A DNA stretch of 64,000 bases. It comes from Aricia agestis (Eukaryota; Arthropoda; Insecta; Lepidoptera; Lycaenidae). The stretch is from assembly GCF_905147365.1 (NCBI RefSeq), contig NC_056425.1:12303001-12367000 (forward strand). The letters are read 5' to 3'. Every line of letters begins with the position of its first letter. The first letter of the stretch is position 1. Under the pieces are notes generated by a model. The model ran no database searches. It was not told the origin of the DNA and saw only the letters and a list, made by a program, of their open reading frames with translations. Made by a program: the position numbers and the translations under genes. Shown here piece by piece: positions 1-11,245 of the stretch.

Positions 1-116
1 GGGGCTCCCGTACAACAAACGTAATTTTTTTGACCTTTTTGGTTCGTAATCAATAATGAAAAAGCTAGGCACTTGAAATTTTCACAATATCCTTTATTTT
101 ATCTGTACTCTAACAA

Positions 117-350
117 TCTAAATATATAAAACTCAAATGAAAGGTGACTGACTGACATGGTGATCTATCAACGCACAGCCCAAACCATTGGACGGATCGG
201 GCTGAAATTTGGCACGCAGGTAGATTTTACGACGTAGGCATCCGCTAAGAAAGGATTTTGATAAATTCCAACCCCAAAAGGTTAAAATAGGGGATGAAAG
301 TTTATATATATAATAATACTTCTTAACGCGAGCAAAGCCGCGGGCAAAAG
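117..350 (+). mobile_element. Helitron-like element, family H-A
   Basis: Begins with TC preceded by A and runs through the family's diagnostic ggtgactgactgac and gatctatcaacgcacagccc blocks to gcgggcaaaag. The final CTAG is degraded here (aaaagg). Other copies lie at 12488-12730 and 20091-20331, and a fragment sits beside the large transposon near 40945. It has no coding capacity. The flanks at 1-60 and 390-450 share a gggctcccgtac-type start, another short repeat. Confidence 0.7.
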
Positions 351-1108
351 GCGCGTCCATAATAAAATTAAAATAAAATAAATATTTAAGGGGGCTCCCA
401 TACAAAATCACAATTTTTCGCCTATTTTTCCTCTATAACGGTACGAAAGCCTTCGTGCGTGAGTCCGACTCGCACTTAGCCGATTATTATGGTATTCTTT
501 TAAAGTATCTTATACTTGCTGTTGCCCGCGACTTCGTCCGCGTTAGCATAGTAGATCACATCCTAAGTATTATTTATTGTAAAAAAATATTCAATATACA
601 GAATTGACTTTCCTACGATTTTAATATGTCGCTCATTTGGTACAACAACGGCGTAATTACACTTTTACAAATTTTACAGGAGACCCAATCAAAGATTCGT
701 ATCCAATGTATGGCGTTATGGGAAGACTTATTATATACCAACTCTACTTGAAAGTAAGGTTTATTCCTATTCTTTCTATTAGAGTTCCAGACTTTTCGGT
801 ACATAGTACATTACCTAAATTATTGGCATTTATATAACGATATGTATGTAAATACGTCATTGTTTCCTCAGAATGATATTTAAAAAATAATGCTTAAGCT
901 AAGGGATTTTGCATTTGCGACAAAATAAAACTAAGTAGATTAATAAATTAACTTCACAATTGTTTTAAATCAGTTTAAAACCAGAAGGTTATTTATATTT
1001 TACCAGGTACTTAATTAAACATTTAAAAAAGGAAACATTTTCGTAACAAAAACTAAATTCTTAATAGGTAATTATTAAAATCACCATTTTAAGGATTGGC
1101 ACAAAAAA

Positions 1109-1195
1109 CACAGATTATTTGCCTACTTACTTAATTCACAAACTAATAATCTACTTATTAGTTTAAGATTTAAGTAGGTAGACAAATAATCTGTG
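1109..1195. repeat. Hairpin-forming inverted repeat
   Basis: Arms of about 25 bp (1109-1134 and 1170-1195, two mismatches) enclose a second shorter inverted repeat (1140-1150 with 1154-1164). It lies inside the decayed transposon and may be a small nested MITE. Confidence 0.6.
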
Positions 1196-1399
1196 ATTTC
1201 TGTTCCAATAAGTTCCAAAAATTGTGACTTTAATTAAAAAAAAAATGTTTTTGTAACTTTATTTCAGCTTCAGTTTAGTCATCGTCATACTTAGTTAATG
1301 CTTGTATACTGCATTATTATCTTTTCTTAATTCAATAGCTTTTATATCTAAAATCTTAATCGATTCCCTTCAACATCTTTGCCAGTGTTAAGTTCAATT

Positions 1400-1607
1400 T
1401 CGTCCGTTAACTTTTCATCAGAAATCATTGAAATTTAATTCCTCAAAAATAATTTGGTTAACTTTTTTCTTTGCAGATCTATTATTATTTATACATACTG
1501 ATCTAGTACATAAATTGCACCAGATTTTTCAGTTTTTCATTGCCTTTTCAATTACAGAGCGAGCTGTATCTCCTTCATTTTGAGAATGACCTCTTATTAA
1601 AAATTAA
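1400..1607 (-). pseudogene. Transposase fragment, DUF7869/Sola-like type
   Basis: On the minus strand, 1536-1606 reads FLIRGHSQNEGDTARSVIEK, clearly the counterpart of residues 569-588 of the transposase at 41682-43919 (RGHTQNEGDAAHSVIEK). Continuing to about 1400, with frame changes and stops, is a counterpart of its IYVPDQYISLIRG stretch. The carboxylate-bearing motif is kept but the frame is broken, so it cannot make a protein. Confidence 0.82.
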
Positions 1608-2289
1608 TGTATAATTTTATTGTCTCTCTCAAAGATTTTGTCTGGGTACAAATACATATAAATGAAAAATGTGAAAAAAATAAAATAAATATTAAACAAA
1701 ACACGACACATTGCAACTGAAAAATTAGTAAGAATAAATATAACACATTCCTTTGTTGACCACGACATATTTTATCTGTTTAAAATGTTAATTACTGCCA
1801 GGGTGGGTAGATACCTATTTCAAAATACAGGAATTTCTACCTCCCATAGCTTTATGCCAAAAGTAACAATAAGTTTGGTCTTCTTTTATATCAGTTAGGT
1901 ACCTAAAAATTGTCTTATATCAATCAATTAATATTAAAATTGGGGCTACAATGACATAATTTACACAATTATGTCGTAGTTTCTCCAAAAATCGTCGGAT
2001 AGTCATAACTACCCTTACGACGTTGTAGTTCCCAAATACAATCCTAATCAGCGGGGCGCCCCACGCAACTGGCTGTCCGGACGTTGTAGCACCAGATTTG
2101 GCGCCATTTCGGTCAATTCCACAATGACATTCGCGCCCCCTCACGAAAAATCGCAAGAAAAACATTCCGGTCGATGTTTCTCCGGGTGTAAATATACTTT
2201 TGGAACATAGTGACATAATTAACTCATTTTTGAAAAAATTGGTAATTACGACGTTGTTGTACCAAATGAGCGATGTATTGATGTTCCGC

Positions 2290-2550
2290 ACGGCTTCGCT
2301 TGCATATAGAACATAGGATACTATTTATCCCGGAAAAGGTTCCGTGCGATAGATAAAACGAATTTTAGATCAAAAGTCGCTTATCGCGTACTGTACATTT
2401 TTTCCAACAAAAACTATCGTTATATATTACATGTTTATTAAAGTTTCTCCGGACTCAAAGTACTCATACTAAAGCAGAATTGATTCATCGGTTGCACCAT
2501 GAACAGACTGACAGACTTACTTTCGCCTTTATAATATTAGTATACATTTT
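2290..2550 (-). mobile_element. Degraded H-B Helitron fragment
   Basis: Pieces of family H-B are recognisable in reverse orientation (gataaaacgaatttt..., cagacttactttcgcctttataatattagtat), with the middle scrambled. Nothing else is recognised between 2550 and 2856. Confidence 0.5.
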
Positions 2551-2856
2551 GTCTCGTACAGAACTCTTATTTACTACCTCGTTAAGTATGAAATGAATGA
2601 AAAAAACAGACACAAAAAGCAACTCATTTTTGGACTTTCACGAAATTTAATGAGTCACACTTTAATAACATAATGTTATCAATTCACATGTAATTGTGAT
2701 GATAATTCAGTGCTGAGAGAGAGGCAGTTAAAAGTTTGTGACTGGTTTACTGCTCATAAAACGTAGGTACTAAATAGTGAAATATATGTTCGAGCTAAAC
2801 CTAAACTGAACTTACTATTTACTATTTGGTAAAATATATAGTAAAAATAAATAGAC

Positions 2857-3186
2857 TTTTTTTTATGAAATAAGGGGGCAAACGAGCAAACGGGTCACCT
2901 GATGGAAAGCAACTTCCGTCGCCCATGGACACTCGCAGCATCAGAAGAGCTGCAAGTGCGTTGCCGGCCTTTTAAGAGGGAATAGGGTAATAGGGGAAGG
3001 TAGGGATGGACAGGGAACGGAATAAGGGAGGGTAGGGAAGGGAATAGGGTAGGGGATTGGGCCTCCGGTAAACTCACTCACTAGGCGAAACACAGCGTAA
3101 GCGCTGTTTCACGCCAGCTTTCTGTGAGAACGTGGTGTTTCTCCGGTCGAGCCGGCCCATTCGTGCCAAAGCATGGCTCTCCCACG
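2857..3186 (-). mobile_element. SINE-like retroposon, family SINE-A
   Basis: Full-length copy of the window's commonest repeat (11 copies). In its own orientation it starts gtgggagagccatgcttcgg, passes a caccgagtgagtgag-type block, a CCCTAxCC-rich low-complexity stretch and gcaacgcacctgcagctctt, and ends cccccttatttcat followed by a poly(A) tract. A 3' poly(A) and 5'-variable copies fit a non-LTR retroposon. I cannot name the family with certainty; abundant butterfly SINEs of this size exist. Open frames across it (2895-3385) are shadows. Confidence 0.75.
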
Positions 3187-3373
3187 TATAAAGACTTGGT
3201 GATTTCCGCAACACTTTTGCACAAGAATCGTTTATAGCGCATTTTTCTGAGATAAAAAATATCCTATGTCCGTTCCCGGGACTCGATGTATCTCCATACC
3301 AAATTTCAGCACAATCGGTATTATGAGCATCCACCACACATTCCCACCACTGTATCTCCTGTGTCGCCATCTG

Positions 3374-3617
3374 CCTGCCTAGCATACGCCAACGAGATAT
3401 CTCACTCTACATGTTTTCTCGATGTTTGATGGTTTGTATCTTCATCTCTATTGACCCTAGCATGACAAACATTTTTTCTCGCTTAGATCTATCATCGAAA
3501 TAAGAATAACACATTTTTGTAGAGTTTTGTCGAGATAATGTCGAGAGTTTGACATTATGACACGATTAGTTTTTAATTATCTCCAGAGAGATATCTCGTT
3601 GGCGTATGCTAGGCAGG
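3374..3617. mobile_element. MITE with perfect 30-bp inverted ends
   Basis: 3374-3403 and 3588-3617 are perfect inverted repeats of 30 bp (cctgcctagcatacgccaac...). The 244-bp unit has no coding capacity, so it is a short non-autonomous DNA transposon. No target duplication is obvious. Confidence 0.8.
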
Positions 3618-4030
3618 ATGATCTCAGGGAGCCCAAGGGACATGCTAAAGCTGTCTTGGGACCCGCAACGAAATTAAGCATAAGAAAAATATAGTAGGAA
3701 GTATTCCAATTATTCCAAAACATAAGTGTGAGTAAGAAACCACATAGGCTATATTTATATAAGACGTATGATTACAATCACGCGAGTTAGCTGAAGTGAT
3801 CGGAAACCCAGCCCGGAAATGAGACAAGTACGGGATATATTTTTAAAAGCTATGTCCACACAGAATATATTTATTTTTTATAAAACTTTTTATGCAAAGG
3901 TTTATATTATAATGAAGTTTTTTACTTTATATTTATTAAGATTTTTTTATAACTATATTTATAAAACTGTAATCAGACTTAGGGCAATCCTTATTGGCAA
4001 CGTAACGACGTGGCGATGCGAAACTTTTCT
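3618..4030. other. Non-coding stretch, nothing recognised
   Basis: AT-rich sequence between a MITE and a LINE-like 3' end. The open frames here (60 and 117 codons) have no recognisable motifs and coincide with low-complexity TTT/ATA runs. Confidence 0.5.
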
Positions 4031-4034
4031 AAAT

Positions 4035-4195
4035 AAGCCATTCAAAGCAGAAAATTATTTAGAGTTTCTTACGCCGGTTCTTCTCGGCGGGGTAGTTCCC
4101 GAACCGGTGGTAGGCAACGTAGTTTCTTCGTTCGACTTTCAAAAAGTGTATCATGATACCCATTTTGAATAAAAAGATATTTTATTTATTTATTT
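4035..4195 (+). mobile_element. LINE or SINE 3' end
   Basis: The block agtttcttacgccggttctt...gaaccggtggtagg followed by gaataaaaagatattttatttattt resembles the 3' untranslated end of a common lepidopteran non-LTR retroposon, ending in an A/T-rich tail. Assigned from recognition of the motif only. Confidence 0.4.
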
Positions 4196-4549
4196 TATAG
4201 AGACTGGCCGTTCGCAGTGATAGGCTGCTTGTTGCAAATTTCAATGGCTCGAATAAAAATGCATCGCAACACCTCAATAAGGGTTAGTTCAAATTACGAA
4301 TGTGATCTGACCCTTATTTGGCGCAAATAGCCTCAGTGTATCCCCAGCCTACGACAAGTGCATCTGCAATTTTATGTCATCGACCGGCGCGGACGCAACT
4401 ATATAAGGAAACCTGCCATCTTGAAATCGTTGCATAATTACTATATAACACGCGATGGGGTATTTTAAAGATGATGATCCTAGGTTTAGCCATATAAGTC
4501 GTTAATTGTAGTCTTATGCTGTAAATTATAATGAAAATGATGAGAGAAT

Positions 4550-4790
4550 TCTGTATTTTATATTCTGCACTGACCGATAGACAGACACACTTTCGTATTT
4601 ATAATATTAGTATGGATGTTAAAATTGGTAAAAAATTCTTCACCACTGAATCAATTTGAATAAAATTTGGCATGGAGATACATTGAGAAACGGAAAAGCA
4701 CATAGACTACTTTTTATCCACGAAAAATGTACGGTTTCCACGCGATAAACAAATTTCGGTGCAACTGAGTTACAGGCGTCGTCTAGTTTC
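4550..4790. mobile_element. Two H-B Helitron fragments, opposite strands
   Basis: 4570-4618 is the 5' end in reverse orientation (cacactttcgtatttataat). 4625-4788 is a plus-oriented 3' half ending ggcgtcgtctag followed by T. The stretch 4196-4549 before it shows only the edges of weak repeats. Confidence 0.55.
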
Positions 4791-4998
4791 TAATATAATA
4801 TAAAAACCACATACTATTATTATTCAAAATATTGTTTAAAGATTGTCTCATGAGCCCAGCCTTAGAAAAGAGTTCAACGCGCATACTCATACCTCACAAG
4901 TCTTCATAACAGTCGCAAGGTCGCCGTTTGGACTTTAAAAACAATAAGAATTTAGAAATATCATCAAAATAGATCAAGAGAATCAGGATAGAACGCTG

Positions 4999-5112
4999 AG
5001 GCCCAATTACACCAATGTCTGTTAGTGTTAACAGCTGTTTAAAATTTCATGTCTTTTCTTCCATTCATATGAAAAAGGAGAAAGGTAATGTGATGAAAAT
5101 TCGAGCATTAAC
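4999..5112. mobile_element. MITE family C, partial palindromic copy
   Basis: Shares gcccaattacaccaatgtct, the attcatatgaaaaa core and gagcattaactttaacag with copies at 19700-19848 and 35876-36008. In complete copies the ends are inverted (caccaacg...gttggtgaaatt). No coding capacity. Confidence 0.6.
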
Positions 5113-5144
5113 TTTAACAGATTTTAATAAAATTATTAGACCTA

Positions 5145-5710
5145 AGGCCGGCTATAGACGGACCGCAAGTCGGCGTCGACTGCAAGATGCGGTTGCCGCA
5201 CGGCGATCTGCAGTTTCAATATCCGCAATACACGGACCGCTCGAGCAGTTCTTGAGCGGTCGGAGCAGTCGCTCTGCGTTCGAGTTTCGTCGTGCGAATG
5301 AAAAGCAAAGTTTACGTATGGTCGACTGCATGATGCGGTCGTGTTGCAGTCGTGTACGACTTCAACGCGACCGCTCTAGAGCAGCGGTCGGCAACCTTTG
5401 GCAAAACAAACTAAAGGCAGGCCTCATACTCATATTAACCCTAGAAGCTCAGTATACCTACACAATAATGAACGGAAATAAGTTCAGTGTTTGTTATAAA
5501 ATGACACAAACAGCTACGTTCTTAAGAGGCAATTACTACTAGCAGTATTAGAAAACACTGTTTTTGATACGTCATATAACTTATTCATAACACATTCACG
5601 GGCCGCAAGTAAGACGTTCGAGGGTCGCATGCAGCCCGCGGGCCGCGTGTTGCCGACCGCTGCTCTAGAGCAGTCGGTCCCGACTGCAACTTGTGTCCGT
5701 CTATCGCCAG
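5145..5710. mobile_element. GC-rich palindromic MITE, interrupted by a hAT MITE
   Basis: Inverted ends ggctatagacgga (near 5150) and tccgtctatcgcc (near 5697) enclose a GC-rich, self-complementary interior (gcagtcg/cgactgc repeats). A 281-bp hAT MITE splits it at 5382-5662. A 175-codon open frame (5015-5542) runs across this composite and is an accident of GC-rich repeat sequence. Confidence 0.65.
5382..5662. mobile_element. hAT MITE with exact 8-bp target duplication
   Basis: Starts CAGCGGTCGGCAACC and ends GTTGCCGACCGCTG, flanked on both sides by CTCTAGAG (5374-5381 and 5663-5670). An 8-bp duplication and CAG/CTG-type ends are the hAT signature. The same family occurs at 36630-37360. Non-coding. 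Confidence 0.92.
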
Positions 5711-6036
5711 TCTAACTCTCGTACATTTAACCACTCAAATATGAATCCAATCAAATAATTATACTGTAATTGTTAATTAAATTCATCTATCACCAGGTAG
5801 TTTCAAGAGACAAATTCGTAACGGTCACTGACACTGTGGCCTCACTAAATACCGTAACTATTACGCAACGCCAACAAAAACTATAGTTTACAAAACAGGG
5901 CTTATGCAAATATACAAAATTGAAGTATTACAAAAAGATAATTTAAATACTTCAATAAAAGCCCAATGTGACCTAAAATGCTCAAATATTAATTACTAAA
6001 TGTTGCTCATACTTCGTTCGCGCAGAATTTGTTTTT

Positions 6037-6155
6037 AGGGTTCCGTACCCAAATGGTAAAAACGGGACCCTATTACTAAGACTTCGATGTCTGTCCATCT
6101 GTCTGTCTGTCTCCAGGCTGTATCTCAAGAACCGCTATAGCTAGATTTCAGATTT
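6037..6155 (+). repeat. Insect interspersed repeat (agggttccgtaccc type)
   Basis: Carries agggttccgtaccc, aaaaacgggaccctatta and a tctgtctgtctgtct run, a combination common in lepidopteran intergenic DNA and probably part of a non-autonomous DNA element. 5711-6036 shows nothing further. Confidence 0.5.
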
Positions 6156-6445
6156 TTTTACAGATTGTGTATTTCAGTTGCCGCTATAGCAACAAATACT
6201 AAAAAACAAATAAAATTAATATTTAAGGGGGACTTTCATAAAATATACACCTATGTTGTCTCACTACGGGCAAAGGCCTACTACAAGTTTTTCCACTTAC
6301 CAACACAGACAGACCAACTTATCTGTGAACTGAACGGTGGCGCTAGCAGTAATACAAAATTGTATTTCTACCAATCGCAGCAGTTCTGCAATTTGACATT
6401 TCCGTATTAGTGGCCGACGGCTGTAGTTCCAATAACGACCGTTTC

Positions 6446-6600
6446 ACAGATAACTTGGTAGCTCTGTATCTCACTTTAGCGCCACCGTGGCCTGGCTTGT
6501 CTGTCACTAATGAGTCAAGTTCATCACGCCATCTTTTTCGAGGTCGGCCACGGCGGCGTCGTTCATCATCTTAGCATGGCCACCATAGAAAGGTTTATTC
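6446..6600 (-). pseudogene. LINE reverse-transcriptase protein C-terminal remnant
   Basis: The minus strand encodes RRRRGRPRKRWRDELDSLV, the Arg-rich GRPxxRWxDEL block found near the C-terminus of many insect RTE/R4-type LINE proteins. Only about 50 codons remain. Similar remnants lie at 11564-11818 and 14863-15000. Confidence 0.6.
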
Positions 6601-7014
6601 TTACGGTAGAGTAGACAAAGTGATGGATTAACAAAGTAAATGTGTCAATTTGTCCGCAAACACTGTCAGCGTTTCTATTCTTTCGCATTTCTTCTGTTGT
6701 CGTACTAAGCCTGCTGGTACCCAGTCTGTGGCAGTGGCATTTCAGTGTCGTAGCCTTTATGCCTATGTCTGTTATACCAGAATTCGCTTATCACGGATGA
6801 AATATGCAGAACACTTCATAGTTTATTCGTGATAAAAACCTAAAATGAACATTGGATACCGATTCATCAAATCTATTGAGATTTGAGAGGGCCGTTTCCA
6901 AGAAGTCAGCTCACTGTAAGATATTCTATAACTTAAAACCGCTTAGCTAAAATGACGAGAAGATCGACCTATTGAGGCTAAAGCATCTATAAGATACAAA
7001 ATTCATTATTGTAC
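6601..7014. other. Non-coding stretch, nothing recognised
   Basis: No supported coding region; the 60-codon open frame at 6650-6832 has no family motif. Confidence 0.5.
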
Positions 7015-7216
7015 TAGATGACGCCCGCAAGCCCGTTGCGCCAAAATTATGGCGCAACGGGCGAAATATTATGGGAAAATATGGGATGAAAAGTATCCTA
7101 TGTAATTTCCTGGAACTCAAAGTATCTCCGTACCAAAATTCAGCAAATTCGGTTTAGTAGTTTGGGCGTAAAGAGGTAACAGATACACTTTCGGATTTAT
7201 AATATTAGTATGGATT
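7015..7216 (-). mobile_element. Helitron family H-B
   Basis: Reverse-oriented copy: starts at an inverted CTAG-type end (actagatgacgcccgcaa) and ends ttataatattagtatgga. A local palindrome (gttgcgccaaaattatggcgcaac) has formed near its 3' end. Confidence 0.7.
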
Positions 7217-7344
7217 AATATGAGATCAGTGCGGCGGTTTGGGCGTGAACAGATAGACTGACACACTTCAGATCGGTTAAGTAGCTTAAAAATGAAGAGG
7301 CAGCGCAGCAGACAAGCATACCTTTCGCATACACAAAAATTATA

Positions 7345-7768
7345 GACCTGGGAGAGCCATGCTTCGGCACGAATGGGCCGGCTCGACCGGAGAAATACCA
7401 CGTTCTCACAGAAAACCGGCGTGAAACAGCGCTTGCGCTGTAATTCGCCGAGTGAGTGAGTTTACCGGAGGCCCAATCCTAGGGGATTGGGCCTCCGGTA
7501 AACTCACTGAGCTGCAGGTGCGTTGCCGGCCTTTTAAGAGGGAATAGGTAAGGGGAGGGTAGGGAAGGAAAGGGAATAGGGGAGGGTAGGGAAGGAAATA
7601 GGGTAGGCCCTATTTCCTTCCCTACCCTCCCTTACCTATTCCCTCTTAAAAGGCCGGCAACGCACCTGCAGCTCTTCTGATGCTGCGAGTGTCCATGGGC
7701 GACGCAAGTTGCTTTCCATCAGGTTACCCGTTTGCTCGTTTGCCCCCTTATTTCATAAAAAAAAAGAT
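7345..7768 (+). mobile_element. SINE-A copy with internal inverted duplication
   Basis: Begins tgggagagccatgcttcgg and ends ttatttcat with poly(A), but the middle is rearranged. The gcccaatc...gattgggc junction near 7470-7490 turns the sequence round. A long palindrome follows (about 7510-7590 against 7605-7676: gagctgcaggtgcg... and ...cgcacctgcagctc). Looks like two partial copies joined head-to-head. Confidence 0.75.
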
Positions 7769-7999
7769 CAGTGTAGATTACATAAGAATTTATTATATCT
7801 TTGCCGATCAGTCATCAAAGTACCTACTAAGCTTTCATTGTCAGTGTTACGAAATAGTTGTGATGATTGACACACGTTAAGTACTTTAATAAGTAAAGTC
7901 ACGACTAAGTTGCTTTCTAGAGTACCAACGGAAACAGGGAAAACGTAGATCACGTAAAGATAGATATGGTTACAATTACAGAATAATTATATTCAATTT

Positions 8000-8196
8000 C
8001 TAGATCACGCCCGCAACTTTGTTGCGCTGAAATTAGTTTATCGTGCGGAAACCGTACATTTTTCCAAGACAATGTCCTTTCCCGGGACGTAAAGTATATC
8101 TATACAAAATTTCACCAAAATCCGTTCAGTGGTTTGAGCGTGAAGAGGTAACAGACAGACAGACACACTTTATCATTTTCAATATTAGTATGGATA
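8000..8196 (-). mobile_element. Helitron family H-B
   Basis: Reverse copy from ctagatcacgcccgcaac to tcaatattagtatgga, with the usual taccaaatttcac-type core and a cagacagacagacac run. Confidence 0.72.
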
Positions 8197-8310
8197 CGAA
8201 AGGTAGTAATTTTAACGGAAGCATTTAAAAACTCAAAAGCGAAAGGAAATTTAAGCTTTCATAAAACTTCTATTATTAATTTAATTTAAACATTTTACAT
8301 TACATTGAGA

Positions 8311-8607
8311 CGTGGGAGAGCCATGCTTCGGCACGAATGGGCCGGCTTGACCGGAGAAATACCATGTTCTCACAGAAAACCGGCGTGAAACAGCGCTTGC
8401 GCTGTGTTCCGCCGAGTGAGTGTGTTTACCGGAGGCCCAATCCCCTACCCTATTCCCTTCCCTACCCTCCCCCATATCCTTATTCCCTCTCAAAAGGCCG
8501 GCAACGCACCTGCAGCTCTTCTGATGCTGCGAGTGTCCATGGGCGACGGAAGTTGCTTTCCATCAGGTGACCCGTTTGCTCGTTTGCCCCTTGTTTCATA
8601 AAAAAAA
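8311..8607 (+). mobile_element. SINE-A copy
   Basis: Complete copy, gtgggagagccatg to ttgtttcat followed by poly(A). The CCCTACCC-rich middle is short. Possible short target duplication (acattac on both sides). Open frames at 8281-8601 are shadows. Confidence 0.78.
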
Positions 8608-11055
8608 CATTACCTTACACACAAAAAATTTATACAAGATTTTCCATCCTTGCAGAAATCACGTATCCTTTGTTTCACGATATGCTAAGTCTTTTTAAAG
8701 AGGACTTACAGTACCTCCAAAATAGCTCGATCGATTCAGCGTGAAAAGATGCAGACAGACAAATGCATTTTTTTTCTGTATGATAACAATCCTTGGTCTA
8801 ATGGCGTATCTATCGCATAATCGATCTATGGGTAAGATCTTGAAGCCGATCTTGTAATAATTGTTCCGTAACTTGGAAAGTCGGGAGCGTTTTCTATCGC
8901 ATTCAATAATATAAACGACATATTATTGTCCACTGACTATTATAAAATGTCAATCGAAATATTTACGGTTCAATAGGTATAAGAAGCCCAACTGCATTTA
9001 CGTAAGAAACAAAACGTAAGAAAAAAAACTATGAAGTCTTCTCAAAACTTGTTCACATACTTTTTTAATCGCTTATATTGGTCGATCATTGGCCAACGTG
9101 GAGAAGTTATTCTATTAGTTAGTATGAAGATCTTAAGAGCTGCTAACAGCAAAATATCTTACATTTATAAGCAACAAGACCATCCATATCAATAATAAAA
9201 CGTTTTGCAGACTGAAAACCTAAGGCATATTGTACAACTTTTAAATCAACAGAATTTTGAAATCAGCTGACTAATGTCATTGACCCAACATACCTTATTT
9301 TCAGTAGAATATTAAAAGCTGGGAACCAATGAATCACTATACCTAATACTGAAGCGTTGTAGAATGTAGAACGAATCAATTTAACTTTCGTCACCCTATT
9401 CATCATTTCTTGTTACTGAAATGTCAACACCACTCCACAGATCATTATTACGTCATACGGAACACCATCAACCTGTCAATGCATTACGTGCGATGGTAAA
9501 AACTGTAATGAAAGTGAGTTTGGTTCCGTATGATCAGAACCGGTCGAGTTTCACGTTCACTCCCATGCGAGTTGGCCGACGCATTCGAGGGCGCGGTTCG
9601 AACAACGACCCTAATGGTTTATTTATAACAAATCGCTACTAGATGTGGCTTAGAGACATAAAACACTCAATGGGAAACGTATAGAATATTAAGTAAGCCA
9701 TCCAAAAAAATAAATAAAATAACCAGTTTTTAACAAAGTAAAAATGGAGTATCCCAAGGAAGCGTTACAAGGCCTTTTCTTTTCTTTGTTTATAAAAACA
9801 ATATCTTCTTTTTGATTGAAAGTTGATTCTAAACATGATCTCTATTTATTAACTGTTACATTGTAATGTAATTTAATATTGTTATCAAAATTGCTTTTAT
9901 GGAGAAATTCTCAAACGTCAGTAAATCAAACTATATAGTAGGTATAATTATGATTTACGCTTCGTACCCATTTTAAGCACCTGTCAAGAAACAGAAATTA
10001 CAAGTACAGTTGGAAATTCTCTGTGCGTAAAACAACAGTCGCACATTATAATAATTTGTGTCAACGCATCTTAACAATCCGAAATAACGGTTGTGCTGTC
10101 AGTTACATTGGATAATTGTGATGTTACTCGAAATTGTTATTAAAATATAGGTCACAAAAGTTTTTACCATTATTTTCTTTTTGTTTAATTTGGTGTGTCT
10201 ATTTAAATTACAGCTATGTTTAGGTTGAACTCATTTTCGCTCTTTCATTTTATAATTACATATTTTTTTATTTTTTCGGTGCTATCGTTTACATTTACGT
10301 TTTATCTGATTGGGGGGTTCCTATATAAACATATTATAGGCTCATACCAGTAGTGAAGTTGGTAGCATGTTCCATGGGAAGCCCTATCCTGTGTGATAGG
10401 TAAAGATTTGGATGGCATTGAAAATGTGAAAAGTGAGAGAAGTTTATAGGAATGGATCTAATGCAGGAACCTCACTGATCCATAGCATAGAGTCTTCGAT
10501 CTTGTTCCATCCATACACGCGTTTGAACATTCCATACTTCTGTCCTGGAGCTAATTTTAGTCTTAATAGTCTAGCCAACCTTGACATTTCTGTTTTTTAA
10601 ACTCTACATTTCACAAATACCTGTTTTTAGGCCATAAGTTCAACTGCATGACTCACTTTAACTTATTTGAATATTTTTTACATTTTTCGTTGACATTTTT
10701 GTGTCTAACGACTTAGCTAAATTAATTACTAGATGTTACTTGCAGCTTTAGAGCGTAAATTCGTTAATAGCGCAAGCGCAATTTTTGAGATAAGGCTGTT
10801 CTATTTTCAAGGAAAAGCCCTAGACTTAAAGTATACCAAATAACTGCAAAAATGGTTCAGCGGCTTAAACTTGAATGAGTATCAAACTTGCAGATAGACG
10901 GACACAATATTTTCAGACATGAGAATTAAACCGACAACCAAATCAAAAGCCATGATCTAAACCACTGGACCAGGTATGTAAATGAAGGTACAACGAATTA
11001 TACAAAAGCGATTTTGATATTGCTTTGATTAAGATTTGTGTAACGCTCACAAAAA
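8608..11055. other. AT-rich non-coding stretch, no gene recognised
   Basis: I see no protein family motif or RNA gene. 10728-10920 is a weak, decayed H-B Helitron (ctagatgttacttgcagc ... gatagacggacac), and 8690-8765 may be another. The 73-codon open frame at 9421-9642 has no recognisable domain and no neighbouring exons that would support it. Confidence 0.5.
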
Positions 11056-11059
11056 TGGC

Positions 11060-11245
11060 CCAGAGCCTGTAACCAAGGCTTTTTCTTTGTCGCTTCTTTA
11101 CAGAATCGTCAATCAAAATGTATAGAATTGACATTAGACGAGTCGAACGTCAACGTCACATTCACGAAGTCTTAAGTCAATTCCATACATTTTGATCGGC
11201 GATTCTATAGAGAAGCGATAAAGGAAAGGTCTTGGCTAACGGGTC
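11060..11245. mobile_element. MITE family D, copy 1
   Basis: Inverted ends (gtaaccaaggctttttcttt ... aaaggtcttggctaac) and the inner pair agaatcgtcaatcaaaatgt / acattttgatcggcgattct give a stem of about 60 bp. A second copy is at 14371-14553. No coding capacity. Confidence 0.75.

Larger units (their letters stand above)
630..2272 (-). mobile_element. Decayed TIR transposon related to the 40997-44437 element
   Basis: Terminal inverted repeats at 630-660 and 2242-2272 match at 30 of 31 positions and begin CGCTCATTTGG. Both ends are flanked by the same 4 bp, ATGT (626-629 and 2273-2276). The interior holds a decayed transposase piece (about 1400-1607, minus strand). The region 2040-2160 resembles the subterminal region 44215-44330 of the large element. 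At 1643 bp it is less than half the length of that element, so it is an internally deleted, dead relative. The open frame at 1920-2291 lies across the end region and is not a gene. Confidence 0.85.

Noticed and set aside
1920..2291. Open frame of 123 codons on the minus strand
   Set aside because: Covers the non-coding end and inverted repeat of the decayed transposon and reads through its flank.
3074..3385. Open frame of 103 codons on the minus strand
   Set aside because: Begins in SINE-A sequence and crosses its boundary; shared words with other SINE-A copies explain it.
5015..5542. Open frame of 175 codons
   Set aside because: Crosses three separate repeats, including the left end of a hAT MITE with an exact target duplication, so it cannot be one gene.
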